The position numbers and the translations under genes were made by a program. A DNA stretch of 64,000 nucleotides, from NCBI GenBank assembly GCA_049609625.1, contig JBMYYR010000002.1, forward strand, positions 1 to 64,000, in the 5' to 3' direction. The notes beneath the pieces were generated by a model. The model saw only the letters and a program-made list of their open reading frames with translations. It made no database searches and was not told the origin of the DNA. Positions 34,874-44,036 of this stretch are shown here, piece after piece; within the stretch, counting starts at the first letter, position 1; the number at the start of each line of letters is the position of its first letter. This DNA comes from JBMYYR01 sp049609625 (lineage in GTDB: Bacteria > Bacteroidota > Bacteroidia > Flavobacteriales > CAJXXR01).

Positions 34874-35153
34874 AATTCTCAAATGGATTGGCTTTGCAGA
34901 AGGCCTTTCGTTTCTAGTTATTTTGTGGCTTACTATGCCACTAAAATATTTATTCTTGATGCCCGAACTCAATAAACCTGTCGGGATGGCGCACGGACTA
35001 CTTTTTGTAGCCTACGTGTTTTTGGTTCTGATGGTTGGACTGCAAGAAAACTGGTCAAAAAAAGCTATATTTTGGTCTCTGCTAGCTTCTCTAATTCCAT
35101 TTGGGACGTTTTATGCTGATAAATTGTTTTTTAAGAATAGTGAACAGAATTAA
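34866..35153 (+). CDS. DUF3817-family membrane protein
   Basis: A 95-aa protein with three hydrophobic helices and the family pattern GFAEGLSFLVILWLTMPLKY, PVGMAHGLLFVAYVF and ASLIPFGTFYADK. DUF3817 proteins have no established function. It overlaps the preceding gene by 8 bp and is probably co-transcribed with it. Confidence 0.85.
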   Translation: MLKILKWIGFAEGLSFLVILWLTMPLKYLFLMPELNKPVGMAHGLLFVAYVFLVLMVGLQENWSKKAIFWSLLASLIPFGTFYADKLFFKNSEQN

Positions 35154-35178
35154 ACGAAGGAAGAATTTGATGTGAACT

Positions 35179-35227
35179 GTTTAACAAAAATGCTTTTGTG
35201 GTTTTCAACAACCAAACCACGTTAAAC
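35179..35227 (+). repeat. nested inverted repeat upstream of the dehydrogenase promoter
   Basis: Outer arms GTTTAAC (35179-35185) and GTTAAAC (35221-35227) enclose inner arms GTGGTTT (35198-35204) and AAACCAC (35214-35220), with a 12-nt bulge on the left only. No T-run follows, so it is not a standard terminator. It lies just upstream of the next promoter and could be a regulatory site. Confidence 0.4.
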
Positions 35228-35235
35228 CCATTATG

Positions 35236-35269
35236 TTGATTCAAATCACATGGAATTATTGTATTTTTG
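35236..35269 (+). promoter_or_regulatory. promoter of the LYS1/AlaDH-like gene
   Basis: TTG (35236-35238), a 23-nt spacer and TATTTTTG (35262-35269) match the consensus. The ATG is only 19 bp further on, so the leader would be very short. It may also serve the downstream carboxylase genes. Confidence 0.55.
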
Positions 35270-35288
35270 ACCAAAAGAATTTAACAAA

Positions 35289-36491
35289 ATGAAAATAGGA
35301 CTCATTAGAGAAGGTAAAACACCTCCAGATAAACGCGTTGCGCTAAATCCCAAACAATGCGAGCAGTTGTTGGCAAACTATCCACAGTTAGAAATTGCCG
35401 TTCAGCCGAGCAATATTCGTTGCTATTCTGATGATGATTATGCCGATTTAGGTATTAGTTTACAAAACAATCTCTCCGATTGCGATATTATTTTTGGCGT
35501 CAAAGAAGTACCCATTAATTACCTTATCCCAAACAAAACTTTTTTCTTCTTTTCTCATACCATTAAAGAACAAGATTATAACCAAAAGTTAATCAAGGCT
35601 TTAATAAAACAAAACATTCAGCTAGTTGACTATGAGGTCTTGACCCGACCATCGGGCAGTCGCCTCATTGGTTTTGGGCGTTTTGCGGGTATTGTAGGTG
35701 CTTATAATGGCTTTCTGAGTTTGGGAAAACGTCATAAGTCATTTGACTTGAAACCAGCATACACTTGCGAGAACAAAGCCGAATTGGACAGAGAATTAAA
35801 GAGCGTTGAGCTACCAGAAGCGTTCAAATTAGTGATCACTGGTAGAGGAAGAGTTGCCTTGGGTGCTTTAGAAATCATCGAACAGCTCGATATGCAAAAG
35901 CTTGATCCTGAGGAGTATATAAACTACACTGGCAGCAAAGCAGTGTATTGCCATATCGACACCAAAGATTATGCAAAAGCCAAGGATGGCAGCGCGTTTT
36001 CTGACGGCGAATTTAGACGTCATCCAACACGTTTTGAATCCAATTTTTTGCGTTTTGCACATAGCTCGGATATGTTTATTGCAGGACACTATTATGGTAA
36101 TGATGCGCCTTATTTCTTTACCAGAAAACAAGCAAAAGATCCAAATTTTCGCATCAGAGTGGTAGCAGATATCAGTTGCGACATCAATGGGCCAGTAGCA
36201 TCAACCATAAAACCGTCAACAATTGCAGACCCGATTTATGGTTATAATCCACAGACCGAAAAAGAAGATCAGTTTGATAAAGAAGAGGTCATCACTGTGA
36301 TGGCCGTTGATAATTTACCTTGTGAACTGCCAAAAGATGCTTCCGATCATTTTGGCTCGGTGCTCTTAAAAGAAATTATTCCAGTATTGATAGGCGAAGA
36401 TTCTGAAAACATTATTGAGAGAGCAACGATTTGCAAATCAGGAAGTTTGGGTTCTTACTTTAGCTATTTACACGACTACGCTTTTAACTAA
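35289..36491 (+). CDS. NAD(P)-dependent saccharopine/alanine dehydrogenase-like oxidoreductase
   Basis: The N-terminal domain opens MKIGLIREGKTPPDKRVALNP, as in alanine dehydrogenase, transhydrogenase and lysine-forming saccharopine dehydrogenase. The Rossmann domain contains FKLVITGRGRVALGALEI (near 179-196) and DISCDINGPVASTIKPSTI, a block shared with eukaryotic-type Lys1 saccharopine dehydrogenase. At 400 aa it fits that family better than bacterial alanine dehydrogenase. The physiological substrate in Bacteroidetes is not established. It lies 9 bp before accC. Confidence 0.82.
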   Translation: MKIGLIREGKTPPDKRVALNPKQCEQLLANYPQLEIAVQPSNIRCYSDDDYADLGISLQNNLSDCDIIFGVKEVPINYLIPNKTFFFFSHTIKEQDYNQKLIKALIKQNIQLVDYEVLTRPSGSRLIGFGRFAGIVGAYNGFLSLGKRHKSFDLKPAYTCENKAELDRELKSVELPEAFKLVITGRGRVALGALEIIEQLDMQKLDPEEYINYTGSKAVYCHIDTKDYAKAKDGSAFSDGEFRRHPTRFESNFLRFAHSSDMFIAGHYYGNDAPYFFTRKQAKDPNFRIRVVADISCDINGPVASTIKPSTIADPIYGYNPQTEKEDQFDKEEVITVMAVDNLPCELPKDASDHFGSVLLKEIIPVLIGEDSENIIERATICKSGSLGSYFSYLHDYAFN

Positions 36492-36500
36492 AACTAAACG

Positions 36501-37985
36501 ATGAAAAAAATTCTTGTAGCCAACAGAGGCGAAATTGCATTGCGGATTATGAAATCGGCAAAAGAAATGGGAATCAAAACCGTTGCTGTCTATTCCGAAG
36601 CCGATCGAGAAGCTTTACACGTGAAATTTGCAGACGAATCGATTTGTATTGGCCCAGCAGCGTCATCAGAATCTTATCTTTTGGGTGATAAAATTATTGA
36701 AGTTTGTAAGCTTTTAAATGTTGATGCCATCCATCCAGGTTATGGATTTTTATCAGAAAATGCTGAATTTGCAGATTTAGTTGAGCGTAATAACATTACA
36801 TTTATTGGCCCTAAATCGGATTCCATGCGGATGATGGGAAATAAATTAGCTGCCAAAAAAGCCGTTAAATCCTATGATATTCCGATGGTTCCGGGAACCG
36901 AAGAGGCCATCGCAGATTTGACTTTGGCAGAAGAAACAGCTATTGAAATTGGATTTCCGATTTTGATAAAAGCAGCTGCAGGTGGTGGTGGAAAAGGAAT
37001 GCGTGTGGTCAATGAAGCCTCCGAAATCAAAGAGCAATTAGGTTTAGCAATGGGCGAAGCTCAATCTGCTTTTGGTGATGCGTCGGTATTTATCGAAAAA
37101 TATATTGCTTCTCCAAGACATATCGAAATTCAAGTTTTGGCTGATCAGCACGGAAATTATGTACACCTTTTTGAGCGTGAATGCTCTATCCAACGACGCT
37201 ACCAAAAGGTGATTGAAGAAGCACCTTCTTCAGTGTTGAGTCCTGAGATGCGAGCTCGGATGGGCGCTTGTGCAATAGATGTTGCCCGAGCTTGTGATTA
37301 CGTAGGTGTTGGGACAGTCGAGTTTCTTTTAGATGGCCCTGATACGTTTTATTTCTTGGAAATGAACACAAGGCTTCAGGTGGAACATCCTGTTACTGAA
37401 ATGATTACAGGTTTAGATTTAGTAAAAGAACAAATCAAAGTTGCCCGAGGCGAACAGCTGAATATTAAGCAAAAAGACCTGAAAATTAATGGACATGCCT
37501 TAGAAGTTAGAGTTTATGCCGAGGATGCTAGAAACAATTTTGCGGCCGATATTGGGACTTTGGAAAAATACAAACGACCGTTTTCGCCTGGTGTTCGGGT
37601 AGATGATGGTTTTGAGGAAGGCATGACCATCCCGATTTATTATGATCCGATGATTTCTAAACTGGTTTGCCATAGCGAAACGCGCTTGGGTGCTATCCAA
37701 AAAATGAAAGAAGCGATCCAGCAATATGAAATTGTTGGCGTGCAAACCACTCTAGATTTTGCTAGTTTAGTGATGAGTCATCCGGCTTTTGTTTCTGGCG
37801 ATTTTGATACGCATTTTGTAACAAAACATTTCGACCCAAAAGACCTCGATAAACAACACGAAGATGAATTTGAAATAGCAGCTTTGGTCGCTGTGGAGCA
37901 ATTTATTGGATCCACTAAACAAATCAATTCACAACCAGAGCCATCTTCAGTTCACAGATCAAAATGGAAAGCAAACCGACGATAA
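36501..37985 (+). CDS. accC: biotin carboxylase subunit of acyl-CoA carboxylase
   Basis: This subunit carboxylates protein-bound biotin using bicarbonate and ATP. The ATP-grasp fold shows VANRGEIALRI (7-17), HPGYGFLSEN, the Gly-rich loop GGGGKGM (161-167), the catalytic EMNTRLQVEHPVTE and the biotin-carboxylase C domain to about 450. The 494-aa protein has no biotinyl domain of its own, so a separate carrier is needed. None is adjacent: the next two genes encode DUF4294 and PlsC, then the carboxyltransferase. The last 22 bp overlap the DUF4294 gene. Confidence 0.93.
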   Translation: MKKILVANRGEIALRIMKSAKEMGIKTVAVYSEADREALHVKFADESICIGPAASSESYLLGDKIIEVCKLLNVDAIHPGYGFLSENAEFADLVERNNITFIGPKSDSMRMMGNKLAAKKAVKSYDIPMVPGTEEAIADLTLAEETAIEIGFPILIKAAAGGGGKGMRVVNEASEIKEQLGLAMGEAQSAFGDASVFIEKYIASPRHIEIQVLADQHGNYVHLFERECSIQRRYQKVIEEAPSSVLSPEMRARMGACAIDVARACDYVGVGTVEFLLDGPDTFYFLEMNTRLQVEHPVTEMITGLDLVKEQIKVARGEQLNIKQKDLKINGHALEVRVYAEDARNNFAADIGTLEKYKRPFSPGVRVDDGFEEGMTIPIYYDPMISKLVCHSETRLGAIQKMKEAIQQYEIVGVQTTLDFASLVMSHPAFVSGDFDTHFVTKHFDPKDLDKQHEDEFEIAALVAVEQFIGSTKQINSQPEPSSVHRSKWKANRR

Positions 37986-38629
37986 AACACTTCTTTTTTT
38001 ATAGCCTTTTTGTGCTTCTGATAATTAATCAATCAGCTAAAGCTCAGGTAGATACTCTTAGTAAATTTCATGTTTTAGACATGGTAATTAATGGAGAGGA
38101 TACTATTTTGATGGATGTTTTGGGCGAAGTTGTTTTGTCGGACTATGCCCCGCTTGATTCTGCCAGTCAACGTCGATATTATATCCTGAGAAAAAAAGTT
38201 TTGAAAGTCTACCCTTACGCTTTTGAGGCATCAAAATTGTTTCTCGAAATCAATGCCAAATATGCTACTATCGACAAAAAAAGAAAGAAGAAAAAGTATG
38301 CTAAAAAACAACAAAAATGGATTGATGAAACGTTTGGCGAAGAGCTCAAAAAATTAAAACGAAGTGAAGGTCGGATACTTATAAAGCTGATTCACAGAAA
38401 TTTACAGGTAACATCGTATGAATTAATTAAGTTTTACCGTGGCAGTTTCTCAGCTTTTTGGTGGCAACGCTTAGCTAAGCTATATGATGCAGACTTGAAA
38501 ACTGAATACCACCCAGAAAAGTGGATGGATGACAAACTGATTGAGATGATTATTCAAAATGCTATTAAAGACCAGATTATCGAAGAATCAAAACTTAGTC
38601 CTTTTCAACGAGTGAAACTCAAACGCTGA
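37964..38629 (+). CDS. DUF4294-family secreted protein
   Basis: After a signal peptide ending in QSAKA before Gln, the protein has the DUF4294 pattern: ILRKKVLKVYPYAFEASKLF, a Lys-rich linker, then GRILIKLIHRNLQVTSYELI and KFYRGSFSAFWWQ. DUF4294 is found almost only in Bacteroidetes and has no known role. The length of 221 aa is typical. The gene overlaps accC by 22 bp at its start and plsC by 1 bp at its end (TGATG), so all three are probably translated in sequence. Confidence 0.83.
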   Translation: MESKPTIKHFFFYSLFVLLIINQSAKAQVDTLSKFHVLDMVINGEDTILMDVLGEVVLSDYAPLDSASQRRYYILRKKVLKVYPYAFEASKLFLEINAKYATIDKKRKKKKYAKKQQKWIDETFGEELKKLKRSEGRILIKLIHRNLQVTSYELIKFYRGSFSAFWWQRLAKLYDADLKTEYHPEKWMDDKLIEMIIQNAIKDQIIEESKLSPFQRVKLKR

Positions 38630-39393
38630 TGGAGAACCTATTATACCGCATTTGGAAATATTGGGCCTTGTTGGTGTTTGCTGTTGTTGGCCTTGTTTTT
38701 TTGCCTCCAATGGCTCTAATTTTGATTTTTAAACATCGAATTGCTCAAAATATAGCCATATTATTGTTTAGAACTGGAGCCCTTTTGGCTTTACTTTTAA
38801 TAGGGATTATTCCTATTTTTTCAGGCAATTTTAAGGCTATTAAAACACAAAGTCCTTTAGTTTTTGTTGCCAATCACAGGTCATATTTAGATATTCTGAT
38901 TTGCTTAATTCTTGCGCCAAACAACTCAAGATTTTTGAGCAAAATTGAAGTCTTCCATTGGCCCATTGTTGGCTATTTTACCAAACGACTAGGACACATA
39001 GGCGTCGATCGTTCAAGTGCGAGAGGTCGAGCTGAAAGTTTAGAACAAATTAGCATTAATCTTAAAGAAGGTAAGTCGTTGATTTTGTTTCCTGAAGGAA
39101 AAATTTTAAAAAATACGAAGCTCTTAAATACCTTCAAAAAAGGTGCTTTTTTGGCCGCCACACGCACCCAAAGTTCAATCGTTTGTGTAGCTATTATGAA
39201 CGCTGGAATCATCAATCCGTGCTATACTTTGCCTAAAATTAGACCTGGTATTTTGCGTGTACGCTTTTCGGAACCCATCTTGACTAAAGGAAAAGGAGAG
39301 GAGGCAACAAAAGATCTTCAAGAATCTGCTTATCAATGGATTAAGTCTGAATTGAAAAACTATCACAGTTCTGGAGAATATCCAATAAAGTAG
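38629..39393 (+). CDS. plsC: 1-acyl-sn-glycerol-3-phosphate acyltransferase (PlsC family)
   Basis: The enzyme acylates lysophosphatidic acid to phosphatidic acid at the inner membrane. An N-terminal double hydrophobic segment (about 10-63) precedes the catalytic NHRSYLD box (82-88, HX4D) and the glycerolipid-binding FPEG (154-157). The usual EGTRS reads EGKIL here, a variation that may alter acceptor choice; some ornithine-lipid or other lyso-lipid acyltransferases are alternatives. Length is 254 aa. It starts inside the DUF4294 stop codon. Confidence 0.85.
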   Translation: MENLLYRIWKYWALLVFAVVGLVFLPPMALILIFKHRIAQNIAILLFRTGALLALLLIGIIPIFSGNFKAIKTQSPLVFVANHRSYLDILICLILAPNNSRFLSKIEVFHWPIVGYFTKRLGHIGVDRSSARGRAESLEQISINLKEGKSLILFPEGKILKNTKLLNTFKKGAFLAATRTQSSIVCVAIMNAGIINPCYTLPKIRPGILRVRFSEPILTKGKGEEATKDLQESAYQWIKSELKNYHSSGEYPIK

Positions 39394-39444
39394 ATTGATT
39401 TTCGTATCTTAGCCAAATTTTAAACATCAGAAGCCTAGAATAAA

Positions 39445-41070
39445 ATGAATATTGAAGAAAACAAGAACGAAGACGAAATCAAATTAGCCTTATCGGATTA
39501 TAAGCGCAAGCTATCGAACATCCATAAAGGCGGAGGAGAAAAGAAGCTCGAAAAGCAGCATGCAAAAGGCAAAATGACTGCACGCGAGCGTGTAGATTAT
39601 CTTATTGATGACACCGAAGATTGCGTAGAAATTGGCGCATTTGCTGGCTATGGCATGTATGAAGAACATGGCGGATGCCCTGCTGGAGGTGTTGTTGTGG
39701 TTGTAGCCAAAGTGTCAGGCTTGCGCTGTGTGGTGGTTGCCAATGATGCGACGGTGAAGGCTGGAGCATGGTTCCCGATAACAGGAAAAAAGAATCTGAG
39801 AGCACAAGAAATTGCCAAAGAAAACCACTTGCCAATTATCTATTTAGTCGATAGTGCAGGAGTGTATTTGCCAATGCAGGATGAAATTTTTGCTGATAAA
39901 GATCATTTTGGTCGAATTTTCAGAAACAATGCCCAAATGAGTGCGATGGGTATTCCACAAATTTCTGCTATAATGGGTTCTTGTGTGGCTGGAGGAGCTT
40001 ATTTACCCATCATGAGCGACGAATCGATAATTGTTGACAAAACCGCAAGTATCTTTTTGGCTGGATCGTATTTGGTAAAAGCAGCAATTGGAGAAAGTGT
40101 TGACAACGAAACACTTGGAGGCGCAACAACACATTGCGAAATCTCGGGTGTAACTGATTATAAAGCAGCGAATGACAAAGAAGCACTCGATAAAATTAAA
40201 AATTTAGTCGACAAAATAGCTTCTGAACCAAAAGCTGGATTCAACAGAAAAGCATCCTCAGAACCATTGAAATGTTCTGAAGATTTATATAAACAAATCC
40301 CGGTTTCGCGTCAAAAACCTTACGAATCTAAAGCTTTAGTAAAACTTTTGGTTGACAAAGGCGAATTTGACGAATATAAAGCCGAGTATGGTAAAACCAT
40401 TTTTTGTGCTTATGCGCGCATTGACGGTTGGGCAGTCGGTATTGTTGCCAATCAACGTTCGGTGGTAAAAACCAAAAAAGGCGAAATGCAGTTTGGAGGT
40501 GTAATTTATTCAGATTCAGCTGATAAAGCTGCTCGTTTTATAATGAATTGCAATCAAAAGAAAATTCCTTTAGTTTTCCTACAAGACGTTACGGGCTTTA
40601 TGGTTGGTTCTCGATCTGAGCATGGAGGCATCATCAAAGATGGTGCAAAAATGGTTAATGCCATGGCAAATTCTACCGTTCCTAAATTTACGGTTGTTGT
40701 CGGAAACTCTTATGGCGCAGGGAATTACGCCATGTGCGGAAAAGCTTATGATCCAAGATTTATGTTGGCTTGGCCGAATGCCAAACTAGCCGTAATGGGT
40801 GGTGCGCAAGCGGCTCAGGTTTTGCTTCAAATCGAAAAAGCATCCTTAAAATCGAAAGGGGAGCAGATCACCGAAAAAGATGAGCAAGCCCTTTTGTCAA
40901 AAATAACCAAACGCTACGAAGCTCAAACTAAGGCAACTTACGCCGCTTCTCGCTTATGGTATGATGCGATTATTGATCCTTTAGATACCAGAAAATGGAT
41001 ATCGATTGGTATTGATATGGCAAATCACAAAGAAATAGAAAAGTTTAACGTTGGAGTAATCCAAACCTGA
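39445..41070 (+). CDS. acyl-CoA carboxylase carboxyltransferase (beta) subunit
   Basis: This subunit transfers CO2 from biotin to propionyl-, methylcrotonyl- or another acyl-CoA. The 541-aa protein spans both crotonase-fold halves (N-lobe around AGVYLPMQDEIFADKDHFGRI, C-lobe around QDVTGFMVGSRSEHGGIIKDG and NSYGAGNYAMCGKAY). The QDVTGF and HGGIIKDGAKM blocks are closest to methylcrotonyl-CoA/geranyl-CoA carboxylases, but the substrate cannot be fixed from sequence alone. It pairs with the biotin carboxylase at 36.5-38.0 kb. The biotin carrier protein is not in the window. Confidence 0.93.
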   Translation: MNIEENKNEDEIKLALSDYKRKLSNIHKGGGEKKLEKQHAKGKMTARERVDYLIDDTEDCVEIGAFAGYGMYEEHGGCPAGGVVVVVAKVSGLRCVVVANDATVKAGAWFPITGKKNLRAQEIAKENHLPIIYLVDSAGVYLPMQDEIFADKDHFGRIFRNNAQMSAMGIPQISAIMGSCVAGGAYLPIMSDESIIVDKTASIFLAGSYLVKAAIGESVDNETLGGATTHCEISGVTDYKAANDKEALDKIKNLVDKIASEPKAGFNRKASSEPLKCSEDLYKQIPVSRQKPYESKALVKLLVDKGEFDEYKAEYGKTIFCAYARIDGWAVGIVANQRSVVKTKKGEMQFGGVIYSDSADKAARFIMNCNQKKIPLVFLQDVTGFMVGSRSEHGGIIKDGAKMVNAMANSTVPKFTVVVGNSYGAGNYAMCGKAYDPRFMLAWPNAKLAVMGGAQAAQVLLQIEKASLKSKGEQITEKDEQALLSKITKRYEAQTKATYAASRLWYDAIIDPLDTRKWISIGIDMANHKEIEKFNVGVIQT

Positions 41071-41080
41071 TAGAACCCTT

Positions 41081-42346
41081 ATGAAAACGCGTTTAATTTT
41101 AGTTGGTTTTAGTTTGATGATGATGCCACTTTCGGCACAAAATGAACTCAAAAAAGCTTTTTCGAAAACTGTAAACTTACAGCAAGAAAGCATTGTGCCT
41201 TACAGTAAACAAGAAAACAAAGAGCAAAGTCCGTATCATTATCGACCAAAAGAAGAGCATGAAATTAAATATGGCCGCCCGATGCTCAATAAAAACTTTG
41301 AAGATCCTGAGATTTTTCACAGTTTCTATAAAGAACAATCGATGGCTTACCTCAAAAATTTTAAGGCCTTATTGATGTTGGATTTATATCCGGAGCGTGC
41401 TTATGAAGGCATTGCCGAGAAAATGTCGAATAAAAGAAGAAAGATACTTTCTGACTTAGAATATTCAATTTATCGAGCGCAAACCATTGAGGTTGAGAAT
41501 GATAGGTTAGATGCTTTGCAATCTACTTTTCGTGATGCTTTTCAGCATTTATATCATGATTATTCAAATCAATTTCCCGATTTTATTGAGCGTTTCAAAG
41601 CGCAAGAGCAAAGTTTTTTGACTTATAATCAATATCTTAATGCTTACGAAAACGTTTTTGGACATATAAGTGCGTCGAGTATGGATTTGTTTGATTTATT
41701 GGCTGTTGCCGAAGGCGAACTCAAAGAGCAGCTCGAGCCAGAGTTGACATTAAAATACCAGATTGAAGAATTGTTAGAAATTTCTGCTTATCGTCATCAG
41801 TTACAGGCTATTCAGCGTGAAGCTTGGCATAAATCGGATGCGTTTTTTAAGTCGGTTTTAGATAAAGATGTGGAGAAAATGCAGGCCAGATCTGATGAAT
41901 GTATTGACAAAACCTTGCAGCTCATGGCGAAATTGAAAACGATTCCTAAATACGAATCGGATATTTCGCTAAAAAACAACACAAATAAGTATGTAAAATA
42001 CGTGCAAACGGCAGGAAAAAGTAACTTCAAGAAAATCATTTCAGTGTACGAAAAAGCTGAAGGAAAAAAGCTGAGCAAGGCAGAAGAAGCCAAAGTTGAT
42101 TTGGCATTTACGATTTTTAAAGCACGTGAAGTGGAGTATCTTCAGAATATTTATTTTGCACTTAAAGAGTTGAAAAAGAAATATTTGGACGAGGCAAAAG
42201 CCAATGCCAAAGACGACAGTTTTGAAGAAATGAAAGAGCGTGAACGTTTGAAAAAAGCGGCAGAACGCGAAGCCGAACGCGCCAGAAAAACCTATTGGAA
42301 AAAACGAAATTTACCAACCGCAAAACAGCAAGAAAACGAGGGCTAA
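41081..42346 (+). CDS. secreted alpha-helical protein of unknown function
   Basis: A signal peptide (MMMPLSA before Gln) leads to a 400-residue, charged and strongly helical protein. The last about 90 residues (KELKKKYLDEAKANAKDD onwards) look like a coiled coil rich in Lys, Glu and Arg. I recognise no family motif. It starts 10 bp after the carboxyltransferase gene and ends 16 bp before the M61 peptidase gene, so it belongs to that transcription unit. It probably resides in the periplasm. Product length is 421 aa. Confidence 0.7.
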   Translation: MKTRLILVGFSLMMMPLSAQNELKKAFSKTVNLQQESIVPYSKQENKEQSPYHYRPKEEHEIKYGRPMLNKNFEDPEIFHSFYKEQSMAYLKNFKALLMLDLYPERAYEGIAEKMSNKRRKILSDLEYSIYRAQTIEVENDRLDALQSTFRDAFQHLYHDYSNQFPDFIERFKAQEQSFLTYNQYLNAYENVFGHISASSMDLFDLLAVAEGELKEQLEPELTLKYQIEELLEISAYRHQLQAIQREAWHKSDAFFKSVLDKDVEKMQARSDECIDKTLQLMAKLKTIPKYESDISLKNNTNKYVKYVQTAGKSNFKKIISVYEKAEGKKLSKAEEAKVDLAFTIFKAREVEYLQNIYFALKELKKKYLDEAKANAKDDSFEEMKERERLKKAAEREAERARKTYWKKRNLPTAKQQENEG

Positions 42347-42362
42347 AACTTCGTCAGTTTCT

Positions 42363-44036
42363 ATGTTACACTACCATATTTTTAGTGAGTTTCCGCATCG
42401 ACATTTTTTGAATATCGAAATTCAAACACCTGAAATTCAGGATAATGAATTTGATTTGTATTTGCCAAATTGGCGACCTGGGCGATATGAATTAGGAAAT
42501 TTTGCACAAAACATCAGAGATGTTCATATTGTTGATCAAGATGGGGAAGAAGTAAAATTTGAAAAGCAATCTAAATCTCAATGGCGTTGTTTTGAAACCA
42601 AAGGTAAACAACTGAAAATAAGTTATTTGTATTATTCAAATGTCTTAGATGCAGGGTCTTGTTTTGTTGATGAAGCCTTGTTTTACGTCAATCCGATTCA
42701 CTGCTGTATGTATCATTTGCCTTGGCGAAATGAACCTTTGACTTTGAGTTTGGATTATCCTGATTCATTTGAATTAAGCTTGCACGAAAGCCTCAGAATT
42801 TCTGAAAAAACAGTTCAATTTTCTTCTGTCGATCATTTACTCGATTCTCCTTTTTTTGCTTCTCAATCGTTTCAGGTGTTGGACTATAAAGTCGCTCAAT
42901 CTGAAACTAAATTCAGGCTTTGCTTTTTTGGTTTGACCAAAGCTTTTGATGAAGAAAAAGTGCTTTCGGATTTTAAACGTTTTACGGCTCAGCAACTTTC
43001 TAAATTAGGTGAATTTCCCAGTGATTTTTACGACTTTATTTTTCTACTAACGCCATTTAAAACCTATCATGGTGTTGAGCATCAATCCAGTACAGTGATT
43101 GCTTTAGGTCCAGAATCGGATGTGTTTACAACCGATTTGTATCAAGAATTTTTGCATGTGTCTTCTCATGAATTGTATCATACTTGGAATGTGAAAGCCT
43201 TGAGAACCAAAGATATGAAGCCTTACGATTACCAATCCGAAAACTATTCACGTTTGGGCTATTGGTACGAAGGTTTAACGACCTTTATGGGCGATGTAAT
43301 GCTTTGGGAATCAGGTGTTATTTCGGATGTTCAGTGGGAAACTATTTTAAACAAATGGCTGAAGATTCATTTTTCAAATCAAGGTCATGAGCATTTGTCA
43401 GTTGCCGATTCGAGTTTCGATACGTGGTTAGATGGCTATAAATTAGGAATTCCAAACAGAAAAGTATCGATTTATCAAGATGGCGCACTTTGTATGCTGA
43501 TGCTTCATGCGGCTTGTAAAATCAATGGGCATGAGGATGGTTTACATGAAGTGATGAGGTATTTGATTCATAATGAGATGATTATGAAAGAAGGTTTTGA
43601 GGAACAAGAACTTAAAAATCTACTCATTCAGTTTGGCGGCGAAGAGGCTAGACACATTTTAGAGGCTTATGTTTATGGCACGCAGCCTTACGACATTGGA
43701 CTAAAAAAAGCTTGTAATAGTCTAAATTACAGCTTTGAAGAAAAAGAAAATACTAATTTCTTTTCGGGCTATTTGGGCGTTCAGATAAAAGAAAATAAGT
43801 CTGGATTAGAACTTCTCAAAGTTTGGGAAGGCGGCCGAGCAGATTATTATGGTCTGGCAGTTGGCGATACGATTGTAGGTATTCAAAATAAGCCAGCAAA
43901 ACCAGATTTTAGTTTTAATGAAATCCAAAATATTCATCTAAACATCAAAACCAAATGGCGAAATTTTGATTTAGTTATTCCAAAATCTGAACAACAGTTT
44001 TCATCATATCCAATCTTTGAAATTAAGTTGAATTAA
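42363..44036 (+). CDS. M61-family glycyl aminopeptidase-like metallopeptidase
   Basis: M61 peptidases are zinc aminopeptidases with a preference for glycine. The zinc site is HELYH (His269, Glu270, His273), followed by YWYEGLTTFMGD with the third ligand Glu. The N-terminal domain has the family LPNWRPGRYELGNFAQNI block (about 34-51), and the C-terminus carries a PDZ domain (YLGVQIKENKSGLELLKVWEGG). No signal peptide is visible, so it may be cytoplasmic. The 557-aa length fits. Its stop codon is immediately followed by recF. Confidence 0.9.
   Translation: MLHYHIFSEFPHRHFLNIEIQTPEIQDNEFDLYLPNWRPGRYELGNFAQNIRDVHIVDQDGEEVKFEKQSKSQWRCFETKGKQLKISYLYYSNVLDAGSCFVDEALFYVNPIHCCMYHLPWRNEPLTLSLDYPDSFELSLHESLRISEKTVQFSSVDHLLDSPFFASQSFQVLDYKVAQSETKFRLCFFGLTKAFDEEKVLSDFKRFTAQQLSKLGEFPSDFYDFIFLLTPFKTYHGVEHQSSTVIALGPESDVFTTDLYQEFLHVSSHELYHTWNVKALRTKDMKPYDYQSENYSRLGYWYEGLTTFMGDVMLWESGVISDVQWETILNKWLKIHFSNQGHEHLSVADSSFDTWLDGYKLGIPNRKVSIYQDGALCMLMLHAACKINGHEDGLHEVMRYLIHNEMIMKEGFEEQELKNLLIQFGGEEARHILEAYVYGTQPYDIGLKKACNSLNYSFEEKENTNFFSGYLGVQIKENKSGLELLKVWEGGRADYYGLAVGDTIVGIQNKPAKPDFSFNEIQNIHLNIKTKWRNFDLVIPKSEQQFSSYPIFEIKLN

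Noticed and set aside
39403..39411. Promoter in front of the carboxyltransferase gene (TATCTTAG)
   Set aside because: One mismatch to the -7 consensus and no -33 element at the right distance.
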